NCBI RefSeq assembly: GCF_004366075.1
Contig: NZ_SODU01000002.1
Location: 1,612,758 to 1,676,757, forward strand
DNA length: 64,000 bases
From: Kribbella pratensis
GTDB taxonomy: Bacteria > Actinomycetota > Actinomycetes > Propionibacteriales > Kribbellaceae
Direction: 5' to 3'
The notes beneath the pieces are model-generated. The model made no database searches, had not been told where the DNA came from, and was given only the letters and a program-made list of their open reading frames with translations. Position numbers and translations under genes: made by a program. Position 1 is the stretch's first letter. Each line of letters begins with the position of its first letter. Of the stretch, positions 50,856 through 60,080 are shown one piece after another.

Positions 50856-53800
50856 GTGGTGATCGCCGTACTCGGCCCACTAACCATCGAGGGGGAGTGG
50901 AGGAACCTCGCACGACGCGATCGCGTCGTCCTGGCCGCACTCGCGGTGCATCCGGGAGAGGTTGTCAGCGCTGGGGTGCTCGCTGACGCGCTGTGGGGAG
51001 AACGACCGCCCGCCTCGGCGGTCAAGGTGATCCAGGGTTGTGTGGTCCGGCTTCGGAAGTTGCTCGGCAGCCATTCGATCGAGACGTCACCGGACGGTTA
51101 CCGGTTGACCATCCCGCACGACCAGATCGACAGTCAGCGCTTCGAGCGTGCGGTCGGACGGGCTGGTGCGCTGCTGGCGGTCGGCGAGGCAGAACGTGCG
51201 GCGGTCGTGCTGGCCGACGTACTGACGCTCTGGCGCGGTAGGCCGTTCGAGGAGATCGCGGAGTGGGACAGCGCCCGGATCGAGCTGGCCCGGCTGACTG
51301 AACTGCGGCAGTTCGCGCAGGAGTTGTACATCGAGTCCGCGCTGCGGTCCGGCGGCCATGACGGGGTCTTGAGCCAGGCCAAGGCGTTGACCGCGGAGGC
51401 GCCGCTGCGCGAGCGGAGATGGGCCCTGCTCGCGACGGCGCAGTACCAGGCCGGCCGGCAGGGAGAGGCGCTGGAGACTCTGCGACGGCTGCGTGTGGTC
51501 CTCGACGACGAACTCGGGCTCGACCCGAGTCCGGCGATCGACGCGCTCGAGCAGGCGATCCTGCGCCAGGATCGGGCGCTGTCGAGTCCGAGCGCCCTGC
51601 CGGAACCGAGCGCGGCCTGTCCCTACCAGGGGCTGAGTCCGTACGACGTGGACGACGCCGAACTGTTCTTCGGCCGCGACACCGAGGTCGCTGCCGGATT
51701 GCGGAAGTTGTCCGATCACTCGATCCTCGCTGTGGCCGGTCCGTCCGGCTGTGGCAAGTCCTCACTGATCAGAGCAGGTGTGGCCGCAGCGTTGCGTGCC
51801 GACGGCGGCCATATCGTTGCGATCACACCGGGGCTCCATCCGATGAAGGCGCTCACTGCCGCGCTGCCGGGCGTTGGGCCACGGCCGACTCTGGTCGTCG
51901 ATCAGTGCGAGGAGGTCTTCTCGCTGTGTCAGGACGAAGGGGAGCGGCGGGCGTTCTTGTCCCGGTTGACCGAGCAAGCCACGGATGCGGCCCTGATCCT
52001 GGCGTTCCGAGCCGACGGGCTGGCAGACATTTCTTCCTATCCGGGCTTTGCCCATGCCGTGGAAGAAGGGCTGCACCTGCTCACTGGTATGTCCGAAGCA
52101 GAGCTCCGAGCCGCGATCACCGAGCCCGCGCGACTCGCCTCCCTGATCGTCGAACCTGGACTGGTTGACCTGCTGGTGGCTGAGGCTGCGGGTCGGCCGG
52201 GTGCTTTGCCGCTGCTGTCGCACGCCCTGGCCGAGACCTGGCAACGCCGGGAAGGCCGGACCCTGACTGTCGCTGGCTATCGCGCTTCTGGTGGCATCCA
52301 GGGCGCAGTGGCACAGTCGGCGGAGCAGGTCTATGCACAGCTCACCCCCGGGCAACGGCCTATGCTCAAGGCATTGCTGTTGCGTCTTGTGGCGTCCGGG
52401 CCTGACAGACAGCCCGTGCGCAGCCGGTTGCCGCGGCGTTCGGTCGTCACCGGCCCGGAGTCGGATCAGCTCGTGAACCGGCTGATCAGCGCTCGCCTGG
52501 TGACCAGCGACGACGGCGTCGTCGAACTGGCGCACGAGGCGCTCGCGCGGGCCTGGCCCCGGCTGCGCGGCTGGCTCGACGACGACCTTGAAGGCCAGCA
52601 ACTCCTCCATCACCTCACCCAGGTAGCCGACTCCTGGGATTCCCTGGGGCGTCCGGACAGCGAGCTGTACCGCGGCGTCCGCCTCGCGAAGGTATGGCAG
52701 TGGCGCGACCAGGCGGCACCCGACCTGACCGCTACGGAACAAGATTTCCTCTCTGCGAGCAGACAGCTCGCTGATGCGGAGTTGCGTGCGGCCGAGAACC
52801 GGGCCAGGCACGAAGCGAGGATCAACCGGCGGCTGCGTGCCGCGCTCGCCCTGGCCGCCACCCTGCTGGTCGGTGCCTTGATCGCCGGTGTCCTGGCGGT
52901 CGGCCAGGCACAGCGAGCCGATCGCCAGGCGGCTGCCGCGGAACAGTCCGCGACGATCGCCGCGGCCGGCCGGGCCGGTGCGAAGGCCGTCGTACAAAGC
53001 GACATCGACACCTCACTCCTCCTCGCGGTGGCCGCGGTCCGGATGAACCCGTCGCCCGAGTCGCGAGCGAACCTGCTCGCAGCGCTCGCGAAACACCCGC
53101 AGCTGATCAGCTCCCTCGAGACCGAACGGGTGGATTCCTACGGTCTGGAGGTCAGCGCGGATGGACACCAGGCATTCATCTACACCGCGACGAACCATGT
53201 ACTCAGCTACGACCTGACCACCGGAAACGCCATCGCGTCGTACGAGCCGCCGAACCGCTCGGGTGGAGCACGTCACCTGGACCTCCTGGGCCCGATGGCA
53301 CGCAGCCCTGGTGGTCGGGAGCTCGCGGTCGGCACGCCGCCACCAACCACAGAACCAGTCCTGTTGCTCGATCCCACGACGCTCCAGCCGACCGGCCAGC
53401 GACTGCCGGGCTTCACCAAGACGCCTGCTCGTGCGACGCACGTCGGGTACAGCCACGACGGACGCTCACTCGTAGCGATGATCCAGTACTACGGCAACGG
53501 CGCGACCAGCGACTTCAGCGCCGGTGCAGTGTTCGTCTGGACCATCACTCCTGGCGCTTCGCCCGCTTTGCGAAAGGTCGTGCCACTACCCGCGGGAGCT
53601 GTTCAGGATGTCGTACTCAGTCCGGCCGGCGATCGGTTCTATCTGACGAAGCCGGTGGCCGCCTACGAAGTTGCCACCGGCAAGCAGCTCTGGTCGAGGG
53701 CCGATCTTGCCTTCGTCGACGCCGACGTCAGTCCCGACGGGAAGTCACTCGCGCTCGCGTGGGAGGCCAAGGACACCTCCAGCGCTGAGTACAGCGATGT

Positions 53801-55136
53801 GCTGGTGCTCGACGCGTCGACGGGAGCAACTGTGCATCGCTTGAGCAAACACACGAGCGAACTCCGTCATGTGCGGTTCTCCCACGCCGGCACGTGGTTG
53901 GTCTCGACCGGAGCCGACAATCGCGCCGTGGTGTGGGACACCGCGAGCGGAAGTCCGTTGGAGGAGATGCCGATCTTCGACGGTGACACTCTGACGGCGG
54001 CGTTCAGCCCGGATGACGACACGCTCTACACCTCGGGGGGCGATGGTGCCATCCGGAGCTGGGATCTGCCAGGGCGACATCGCTACCTCAGCTGGACGCG
54101 GAGGGCGCAGAACTTCCAGTCCGGATGTCGCGTCATAGCTCCCGGCGGGCGCCGCTACTTCCGGCTTCTCGACTACGATGCGGGCTACTTGGACCCAGGT
54201 GATCCCGTCGGAGGCTTTGTCGACAGCACCACCGGAAAGGTCGTCCCCTTCGATGCAAGCCAGATCGGCGTCTCGACACGATCCTGCGGCACCTGGCACC
54301 CGGATGGAGCCCGGTTCGCCATGGGCGATTCGAACGGGAAGGTCTTTGTCGAGGATGCCCGGACCGGTCGCTTGCTGGCCAACCGGAAGGTGACCGCCTC
54401 CAGTGTGCTGGATCTCGACTACAGCGGACTGGACGGCAGCCGCCTGGTCGTTGGTGACGAGTCCGGCCTCGCCAGGATGCTGGATGGAGCCACCCTCCGC
54501 GATCTCAGCAAGCCCGTTCAGGTTGGTGGTCCTGTCGCCTTCCTGTCGGCGAGCCCGGACAATCGGTCCGCCTTCGTGGTGATCGGAGGCCGCCACATCT
54601 CCGACCGGCTTGACGTTGACTCCAATCGTTGGGCGTTGGTCGACTTGACGGCCGGCCGGGTGGTCCGGCGTGGGAGCTTCTCGATGAGCGTCCCGAGCCT
54701 CGTCGCGTTCGCCCCGGACGGGACGCGGGTGGCCGTCGGCAGTGAGAAGGGAGAGGTGCTGGTCGTGGATCCAGCGACCGGCAAGGACATCGCGGCACCG
54801 CAGCTCGTCCATCAAGGCTTTGTCAACGGCATCGCCTTCTCGCCCGACAGTTCGCTGCTGGTCTCGGCCGGCTTCGATGCCGGGGTGAGTCTCTTCGACG
54901 GCAAGACCGCGGCGTTGCTGGGCTCAATCGCGACGCCCCACCAGCAAATGGTCACCGCCGATTTCCTGCCAGACGGCCACACTATCGCGATCGCCGCGTA
55001 CGACGAGGGTGTCTATCACTGGGACACCCGGCTGGAGCACGCCGTCGACACCGCCTGCCGGATGACTGGGCGCGATCTGACCGCAGCGGAGTGGCGGGAG
55101 AACTTCGGCGATCGGCCCTATAGGACGACCTGCTAA
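50856..55136 (+). CDS. SARP-nSTAND1-transmembrane-WD40 signalling protein
   Basis: This 1,426-residue protein has four parts. An OmpR-type winged helix plus bacterial transcriptional activation domain (about 1-245) follows the AfsR/SARP pattern. A nSTAND1 ATPase comes next, with the family opening CPYQGLSPYDVDDAELFFGR, Walker A GPSGCGKSS (about 295-303) and Walker B LVVDQCEEVF (about 346-355). One transmembrane helix lies at about 665-685 (LALAATLLVGALIAG). A C-terminal beta-propeller of about seven WD40-like blades (770-1400) has many SPDG/APDG turns. It should couple ligand binding at the propeller to ATP-driven assembly and gene control. It starts at GTG 50856 or 50859 and is divergent from a small secreted protein. 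Confidence 0.9.
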   Translation: MVIAVLGPLTIEGEWRNLARRDRVVLAALAVHPGEVVSAGVLADALWGERPPASAVKVIQGCVVRLRKLLGSHSIETSPDGYRLTIPHDQIDSQRFERAVGRAGALLAVGEAERAAVVLADVLTLWRGRPFEEIAEWDSARIELARLTELRQFAQELYIESALRSGGHDGVLSQAKALTAEAPLRERRWALLATAQYQAGRQGEALETLRRLRVVLDDELGLDPSPAIDALEQAILRQDRALSSPSALPEPSAACPYQGLSPYDVDDAELFFGRDTEVAAGLRKLSDHSILAVAGPSGCGKSSLIRAGVAAALRADGGHIVAITPGLHPMKALTAALPGVGPRPTLVVDQCEEVFSLCQDEGERRAFLSRLTEQATDAALILAFRADGLADISSYPGFAHAVEEGLHLLTGMSEAELRAAITEPARLASLIVEPGLVDLLVAEAAGRPGALPLLSHALAETWQRREGRTLTVAGYRASGGIQGAVAQSAEQVYAQLTPGQRPMLKALLLRLVASGPDRQPVRSRLPRRSVVTGPESDQLVNRLISARLVTSDDGVVELAHEALARAWPRLRGWLDDDLEGQQLLHHLTQVADSWDSLGRPDSELYRGVRLAKVWQWRDQAAPDLTATEQDFLSASRQLADAELRAAENRARHEARINRRLRAALALAATLLVGALIAGVLAVGQAQRADRQAAAAEQSATIAAAGRAGAKAVVQSDIDTSLLLAVAAVRMNPSPESRANLLAALAKHPQLISSLETERVDSYGLEVSADGHQAFIYTATNHVLSYDLTTGNAIASYEPPNRSGGARHLDLLGPMARSPGGRELAVGTPPPTTEPVLLLDPTTLQPTGQRLPGFTKTPARATHVGYSHDGRSLVAMIQYYGNGATSDFSAGAVFVWTITPGASPALRKVVPLPAGAVQDVVLSPAGDRFYLTKPVAAYEVATGKQLWSRADLAFVDADVSPDGKSLALAWEAKDTSSAEYSDVLVLDASTGATVHRLSKHTSELRHVRFSHAGTWLVSTGADNRAVVWDTASGSPLEEMPIFDGDTLTAAFSPDDDTLYTSGGDGAIRSWDLPGRHRYLSWTRRAQNFQSGCRVIAPGGRRYFRLLDYDAGYLDPGDPVGGFVDSTTGKVVPFDASQIGVSTRSCGTWHPDGARFAMGDSNGKVFVEDARTGRLLANRKVTASSVLDLDYSGLDGSRLVVGDESGLARMLDGATLRDLSKPVQVGGPVAFLSASPDNRSAFVVIGGRHISDRLDVDSNRWALVDLTAGRVVRRGSFSMSVPSLVAFAPDGTRVAVGSEKGEVLVVDPATGKDIAAPQLVHQGFVNGIAFSPDSSLLVSAGFDAGVSLFDGKTAALLGSIATPHQQMVTADFLPDGHTIAIAAYDEGVYHWDTRLEHAVDTACRMTGRDLTAAEWRENFGDRPYRTTC

Positions 55137-55219
55137 AAGGGCGCCGCCGCTTGGCCGTCCGCCAGCGGACCCGCCGCGCACGAAGGATTCGTCCCGGCTC
55201 GCTCATCGCTGGCTTTCCT

Positions 55220-55255
55220 CGCACGGTCGGTCGGGCGTGGAGCCCGGACCGTGCG
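55220..55255. terminator. Strong hairpin between convergent genes
   Basis: CGCACGGTC and GACCGTGCG pair perfectly over nine bases, with GGGC/GCCC extending the stem inside. It lies between the 3' end of the nSTAND gene and the convergent discoidin gene, 43 bases before the latter's stop. Bidirectional termination is the likely role, although U-tracts are weak. Confidence 0.65.
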
Positions 55256-55297
55256 CTTCGTCGATGGAACGAACCGAGACGGATCCCTGGTCGTGCG

Positions 55298-58030
55298 TCA
55301 GTTGGGCTGGGTGCCCGTCACCGTGACCTCGGCCAGACTGATCACACCGGCGCTGGTGGCCGGCGACTGCACCTTGACGTAGCGGGCCACGGTGTTGGTC
55401 GGCAGACTGGTGACCGCCCCCGGCGTCGCCCCGAGGTTCAGCTTGGTCACCGTGGAGTCGGCCATCAGCTGGGCGTAGGTCCGGCCCGACATGCTGGCGG
55501 TGGAGAGGAACACCACCGCGTTGTTCAGCTTGTCGGCCGAGGCGTCGGTCCGGTTGTGCACCGTGACGTTGCCGACCCGGGAATTGGTCAGCAGGTCGAC
55601 CTGCCACCACGGCTGCGAACTGGACGCCGTCCGGCTCACCGACCCGGCGGCGAAGACGCCGTTGGTGTTCCCATCCACGGCCCGGGCGGCGGTGCCGACG
55701 TCGGTCGACGACTGCGTGGCCGGCCGGTTGGTGGACAGGTTCACTGCGCCGGTGGTGCCGCCGACCTGCACCTCGGCCAGGTTCAGCGTGGTGAAGATGC
55801 TCGACAGCTGCACCCGCACGTACCGGCCGGTGGCGTTGCCCGCGTTCAGGGTCAGGCTGTTGGTGGTGGACGAGAACGCCGAGAACGACATCTCCTTCAC
55901 CGAGTCGTCGGCCTGCAGCGAGGACATCGACCGGCCGGTCATGTCGGTCGAGGAGATGAACACCGAGCCGCTGCCCATCCGGTTCGAGTCGGTCCGGCTC
56001 CACACCGTGACCGTGGAGACGGCCGCCGCGGAACCGAGGTCGACCTGCCACCACGGCTGGATGGAGGTGTTGGTCTGGGTCACCGAGCCGCTCGCGAACA
56101 CGCCGTTGGTGTTGCCGTCGACCGCCCGGGCCGCCACCGCGGTACCGCTGGTGCTCGACTGGGTGGCGGTCTTGCCCCGGGCCAGGTTCGGACTGGTGAC
56201 GGTCACCGTGGTGGTCGACACCGCGCTGTCCACCTTGCCGTCCCGCACGACCAGGCTGAAGGTCAGCGTGGCCGGTGTGGCCGGGGCGGTGAAGGTCGGC
56301 TTCGCCGCCGTCGTACTGGACAGCGTTACCGCCGGTCCACCGGTCTGGGTCCACGCGTAGGTGAGGTCGTCGCCGTCGGCGTCGCGGCTGCCGGAGCCGT
56401 CCAGCGTCACCGTGATACCCGTGTTGACCGACTGCGCCGTACCGGCGTTCGCGACCGGCACCTGGTTGACCGGGGTGGTGGTCACCGTGGTGGTCGCCGC
56501 CGCGCTGTTGGCCTGGCCGTCCCGCACCACCAGGCTGAAGGTCAGCGTGGATGCCGAGGACGGGGCGGTGAAGGTCGGCTTCGCCGCCGTCGTACTGGAC
56601 AGCGTCACCGCCGGTCCACCGGTCTGGGTCCACGCGTAGGTGAGGTCGTCGCCGTCGGCGTCGGTGCCGGACCCGTTCAGAGTCACGGTCGTACCAACCA
56701 CGACCGACTGCGGCGCACCGGCGTTCGCCACCGGGAGGCGGTTGCTCGACTCCGACAGCGGCCGTGGGGTGCAGTTGCTCATCGAGACCGTGAAGGGCTC
56801 GAGGTCGTTGTTCGTCTCGATCATGGCGCCGTCCTCGGAGCCGCTGAGCGAGATGGTGTGCGCCTGACCGGCGTACACGAGCGTCTCCCGCCACACGTCC
56901 GTACCGCGCTCCCACTCGATGATCAGGGCCCGGCCAGTGACCACGCGGACGGTGCACCCGTCGGCCCAGGCACCCATGTACGGGTAGAGCGGAACGCCCG
57001 ACTCCGAGTAGACGGTGCGCGCGTTGTAGCCGGCGCGGCCGTTGCCCTGGTAGGCCGTGCCGACCGGCCAGGTGATCACGCCGCCGTACCAGTCACCGGG
57101 ATCCTCGCCGGTTCCGGCGTAGCGCCAGCGGGCGTTGACCCAGGAGACCGGGTCGCAGGTGGTGGGGTCGGTACAAGCGGGCGGCGGCGGCGGGCCCGGC
57201 TCGCCGGGCACGAAGGCGTACTCGAACGGCGAACCGCTCTGCACGCTGACGATGCTGCTGCTGCTCAGGGTGCTCGACACGGTGTAGCTGTCGCCGGTCT
57301 GCAGCGCGGCCAGCGACGAGTGCGAGCCGTCGGCCGGGCCCGCGTAAACCGTGGCGCTGCCGGACGTGACGGTGATCTTCCAGCCCGCCACCTTGGACAC
57401 CGGGGCGTAGACGTCGTGGGAGACGGTGTAGCCGTAGCGGGCCCGGACCGGCTCGGCGGCGGCCGGCCAGACTGCCGTGTTGCTGGTGTCCGACGGGCCC
57501 CACGGGCACGGGCTGCTGGTGCAGTTCCAGGTGGCCAGCACGGAGCTGTCACCGGAGGCCGGCGGCGGGTCGGTCGGGGTGCCGGGGGTGATCGTGTACT
57601 CGAACGACCCACCGTCCTGCACGCTGACGATGCTGCTGCTGCTCAGGGTGCTCGACACGGTGTAGCTGTCGCCGGTCTGCAGCGCGGCCAGCGACGAGTG
57701 CGAGCCGTCGGCCGGGCCCGCGTAAACCGTGGCGCTGCCGGACGTGACGGTGATCTTCCAGCCCGCCACCTTGGACACCGGGGCGTAGACGTCGTGGGAG
57801 ACGGTGTAGCCGTAGCGGGCCCGGACCGGCTCGGCCGCGGCCGGCCAGACTGCCGTGTTGCTGGTGTCCGACGGGCCCCACGGGCACGGGCTGCTGGTGC
57901 AGGACCACGTCGCCACAACGGAGGACGCAGGATCACCCTCGGCTGCCTGCGCGGGCGAGGCGGTGAGGCCTAGCACCATCACGACCGCAGTAGTGAGAAC
58001 GAAAAATGCGGTCGCGAAGCGTTTCGACAT
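55298..58030 (-). CDS. Secreted PKD/discoidin adhesin-like protein with duplicated N-terminal module
   Basis: This 910-residue protein has a signal peptide (FATAFFVLTTAVVMVLG, cleavage near PAQA-AE). Two nearly identical modules of about 95 residues follow (43-138 and 169-264; ATW(S/N)CTSSPCPWGPSD to SSSSIVSVQ). A further domain comes next (about 280-425; WRYAGTGEDPGDWYGG), then two PKD/K319L-like domains (about 430-610) that share the segment DADGDDLTYAWTQTGGPAV. Two F5/8 type C domains (about 614-760 and 760-910) end it. No catalytic domain is recognised, so it looks like a surface or matrix adhesin binding glycans. ATG 58030 gives the clean signal peptide. Confidence 0.85.
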   Translation of the reverse strand: MSKRFATAFFVLTTAVVMVLGLTASPAQAAEGDPASSVVATWSCTSSPCPWGPSDTSNTAVWPAAAEPVRARYGYTVSHDVYAPVSKVAGWKITVTSGSATVYAGPADGSHSSLAALQTGDSYTVSSTLSSSSIVSVQDGGSFEYTITPGTPTDPPPASGDSSVLATWNCTSSPCPWGPSDTSNTAVWPAAAEPVRARYGYTVSHDVYAPVSKVAGWKITVTSGSATVYAGPADGSHSSLAALQTGDSYTVSSTLSSSSIVSVQSGSPFEYAFVPGEPGPPPPPACTDPTTCDPVSWVNARWRYAGTGEDPGDWYGGVITWPVGTAYQGNGRAGYNARTVYSESGVPLYPYMGAWADGCTVRVVTGRALIIEWERGTDVWRETLVYAGQAHTISLSGSEDGAMIETNNDLEPFTVSMSNCTPRPLSESSNRLPVANAGAPQSVVVGTTVTLNGSGTDADGDDLTYAWTQTGGPAVTLSSTTAAKPTFTAPSSASTLTFSLVVRDGQANSAAATTTVTTTPVNQVPVANAGTAQSVNTGITVTLDGSGSRDADGDDLTYAWTQTGGPAVTLSSTTAAKPTFTAPATPATLTFSLVVRDGKVDSAVSTTTVTVTSPNLARGKTATQSSTSGTAVAARAVDGNTNGVFASGSVTQTNTSIQPWWQVDLGSAAAVSTVTVWSRTDSNRMGSGSVFISSTDMTGRSMSSLQADDSVKEMSFSAFSSTTNSLTLNAGNATGRYVRVQLSSIFTTLNLAEVQVGGTTGAVNLSTNRPATQSSTDVGTAARAVDGNTNGVFAAGSVSRTASSSQPWWQVDLLTNSRVGNVTVHNRTDASADKLNNAVVFLSTASMSGRTYAQLMADSTVTKLNLGATPGAVTSLPTNTVARYVKVQSPATSAGVISLAEVTVTGTQPN
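56250..56667. repeat. Direct repeat coding the two PKD domains
   Basis: About 130 bases around GGTGAAGGTCGGCTTCGCCG and CCACCGGTCTGGGTCCACGC recur some 280 bases apart (near 56255-56380 and 56535-56662) with few differences. They encode equivalent parts of the two PKD domains and show recent duplication or gene conversion. Confidence 0.75.
57239..57524. repeat. 286-bp direct repeat, copy nearer the 3' end of the gene
   Basis: This segment is repeated 378 bases away at 57617-57902 with about one base difference (GGCTCGGCGGCGGCC against GGCTCGGCCGCGGCC). The 378-base offset equals 126 codons, so the reading frame is kept and one extra protein module is encoded. Confidence 0.9.
57617..57902. 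repeat. 286-bp direct repeat, copy nearer the 5' end of the gene
   Basis: This copy of the segment at 57239-57524 encodes the first CTSSPCPWGPSD module, close after the signal peptide. Near-complete identity at wobble positions means the duplication or a conversion event is very recent. Confidence 0.9.
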
Positions 58031-59105
58031 GCCGGCCCCCGGATTATGACTCTCCCCTTGCGGCAAACCGTAGCTCAAGTCGCTCTCTGTCAACCGAAAA
58101 AGAAGCGAAAAGACGCGACGGCGAGCCATTTGTTATGGACTTCATCACGCTATGGAAAACTCCCATTACTCATTGATGAGAAATGGGGGGATCGCGAGGC
58201 TCGGTGCCGGTTTCGCTGAACGGCGCCGGTGCGCGCTCGAGCATCCGCCTGCAGGTGAGCCGAACGCTGTCACGCCGGCCGCAACGCACACTGTCGCCGC
58301 CAAAGCGGCACCGGATGAGATTGAGCCGACCGGATCGGCCACCACGATCGATCCATCGAACCCGTGACCGACGACGACAACGAACGGGTTGTCGCGGCGA
58401 TCGATCGGATACCTCGATCGACTCCAAGACGGGCATTCATCCAGGCTGGCTTGTAAAGCGGGGGTTGGGGGTTCGAATCCCCTGACCGGCTCTCCGACCT
58501 GGGAAGATAAGTAGTCGCCTATGATCTTCGGAGCGGCTACTCAAGGTTTACTCGGCTGGCCTCCGCGGAGCACCCGTCGCCGCGCTGTTGCGTTGGGACC
58601 AGTCCTGAGGGAATCGCCGTCCCGGCGCTACTCGGTGGGCCGGGGCGCGCGAGACCCAGTTCTCGTGCTAGACCGCACTCGACGTGTCCCGGCTCGACCG
58701 AGCTGTACCCCGTGGCCGCTGACAGCGGCCCAATGGCTGCGCGGGTGATGTGACCGCTCCGATAGTGCAGACCGCCGCGAAGCGTGCGGGAGCGCCGCGA
58801 CGCGCGGACGGTCGTAGCCGTGGAATTCGGCCATCTGCTGTCCTTGCGGACTGGACGGCGGCCCCACGCTGTTGGAGGGCTATACCTCCATAGGACAACC
58901 GGAACCAGCCACCGTCAACCTGCCATCGTTGTCATCCGGAGCGCGAAGGCTGACGTGAGGTATTCCGGGTACCGCTCAATGATTTGTTGCCTGAACCGCC
59001 TTGATCTGACCGCGGACCGTTGAATCGTCAATGGCCGGAGCGCCGGAGCGCCGCTCTGACAAGGACTCTGGCAAGGAACGGGCGATGCTTGCCGTAGGCG
59101 CCGCA
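58031..59105. other. Gene-free stretch holding the right island boundary
   Basis: No gene is supported here. The first part (58,070-58,200) is notably A/T-rich for this genome, including AAAAAGAAGCGAAAAG and ATTACTCATTGATGAGAAAT, and is probably the promoter region of the discoidin gene. The right attachment-like repeat is at 58450-58522. A perfect hairpin GGCCGCT-GAC-AGCGGCC lies at 58714-58730. Confidence 0.5.
58450..58522 (+). repeat. Right attachment-like repeat containing a tRNA-Thr 3' fragment
   Basis: Sequence from CTTGTAAAGCGGGGGTT through a T-arm (GGGGG/CCCCT with TTCGAAT) and GACCGGCT to GGGAAGATAAGTAGTCGC matches the tRNA-Thr 3' half and its downstream flank at 43212-43283, about 90% identical. 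No 5' tRNA half precedes it, so it is not a functional tRNA. It is the expected displaced 3' end after integration. Confidence 0.85.
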
Positions 59106-59891
59106 CTACGGCTTGCGCCAGTCGTCCGTGGTGAGGTGGCTGCCGGCCATCGGTCCCATTTGGAGCATTCCGCCGTCGACGACGATGCTGGCGCCGGTGA
59201 GGTACGACGCTTTGGGCGAGGAGAGGAACGCGATTGTCGCAGCGATCTCCCTGGCATGGCCTGGTCTGCCGAGGGGAACGCCGGGCCGGTGTTTGCGTCG
59301 TGGGTCTTCGTCGGTCTGCCCGGTCATCGGCGTAGCGATTTCTCCCGGGGCGACGGAGTTCGCGGTGATTCCATGTTCACCGAGTTCGATGGCCAAAGTC
59401 TTGATCAGCAGGCCCAGCCCGCCTTTCGCGGCGTCGTACGGCGCGGCACCGACACGCGGCTGATGTTCGTGGACGCTGGTGACCGCGATCAACCGGCCGC
59501 CGCGCCCGGCCGCGATCATCCGGCGCGCGGCGCGTTGCAGGCAGAGGAACGCGCCGTCGAGGTCGACACTGATGACCTTGCGCCACTCCTCGTAGTCGAG
59601 GTCGACGGCCAGTTTGCTGGTTCCGGTTCCGCTGTTGGCAACCAGGACGTCGACGCCACCCAGTTCGTCGGCGAGTTCGTCGATCACGTTGGCTGCGTCC
59701 GGCAGGTCCTCCAGATCGAGGCGAGCCACCGATGCCTGTCTTCCGAGCTCGCGGATCTCCGCCGCGGTCTCTTCGGCACCGGGCTGATCGGCGTGCCAGG
59801 TGACGCCGACATCGAAGCCGTCCTTGGCCAGTTCCACGGCTGTGGCACGGCCGATACCACTGTCAGATCCTGTGACGATCGCGTAGGGCAT
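59106..59891 (-). CDS. Short-chain dehydrogenase/reductase
   Basis: This 261-residue classical SDR has the cofactor motif VTGSDSGIGRA (7-17), catalytic Ser139 (AVTSVHEHQ), Tyr152 and Lys156 (YDAAK), and the C-terminal SYLTGASIVVDGGM. The usual NNAG reads ANSGTG. The arrangement fits glucose/3-oxoacyl reductase-like NAD(P)H enzymes; the substrate is unknown. ATG 59891 (MPYAIVTG) is preferred over a TTG at 59954. It is divergent from the plus-strand run that follows. Confidence 0.88.
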   Translation of the reverse strand: MPYAIVTGSDSGIGRATAVELAKDGFDVGVTWHADQPGAEETAAEIRELGRQASVARLDLEDLPDAANVIDELADELGGVDVLVANSGTGTSKLAVDLDYEEWRKVISVDLDGAFLCLQRAARRMIAAGRGGRLIAVTSVHEHQPRVGAAPYDAAKGGLGLLIKTLAIELGEHGITANSVAPGEIATPMTGQTDEDPRRKHRPGVPLGRPGHAREIAATIAFLSSPKASYLTGASIVVDGGMLQMGPMAGSHLTTDDWRKP

Positions 59892-60080
59892 GCCCGGCCG
59901 GTTCCCTCGCGCGTCGGCGGGAAACAAGTCCGTGAACCGTGTTGTCAAAGGCAACTCTGATGCCGGTTGGTCAACGTCCTCGAGTGTCAGGGTGCGGTAT
60001 CGCTGCGGCCCGTTTCGGAGGAACGGGGTCGGGCACCGGATGCCTCAGTCCAGCGAACCGACCAGAGGATGTGGCCAACG

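Noticed and set aside
55151-57973. A 940-codon plus-strand open frame opposite the discoidin protein
   Set aside because: It is Arg/Gly/Val-rich, and its repeats simply mirror those of the real minus-strand gene.
58440-58492. A second tRNA-Thr gene
   Set aside because: Only the anticodon-loop-to-3' part is present. The 5' half and D-arm are missing and the acceptor has no partner.
43181-58522. Insertion sequence or transposon within the island
   Set aside because: No intact or partial DDE transposase and no terminal inverted repeats with target duplication were seen. The tRNA repeat fits integrase-type insertion better.
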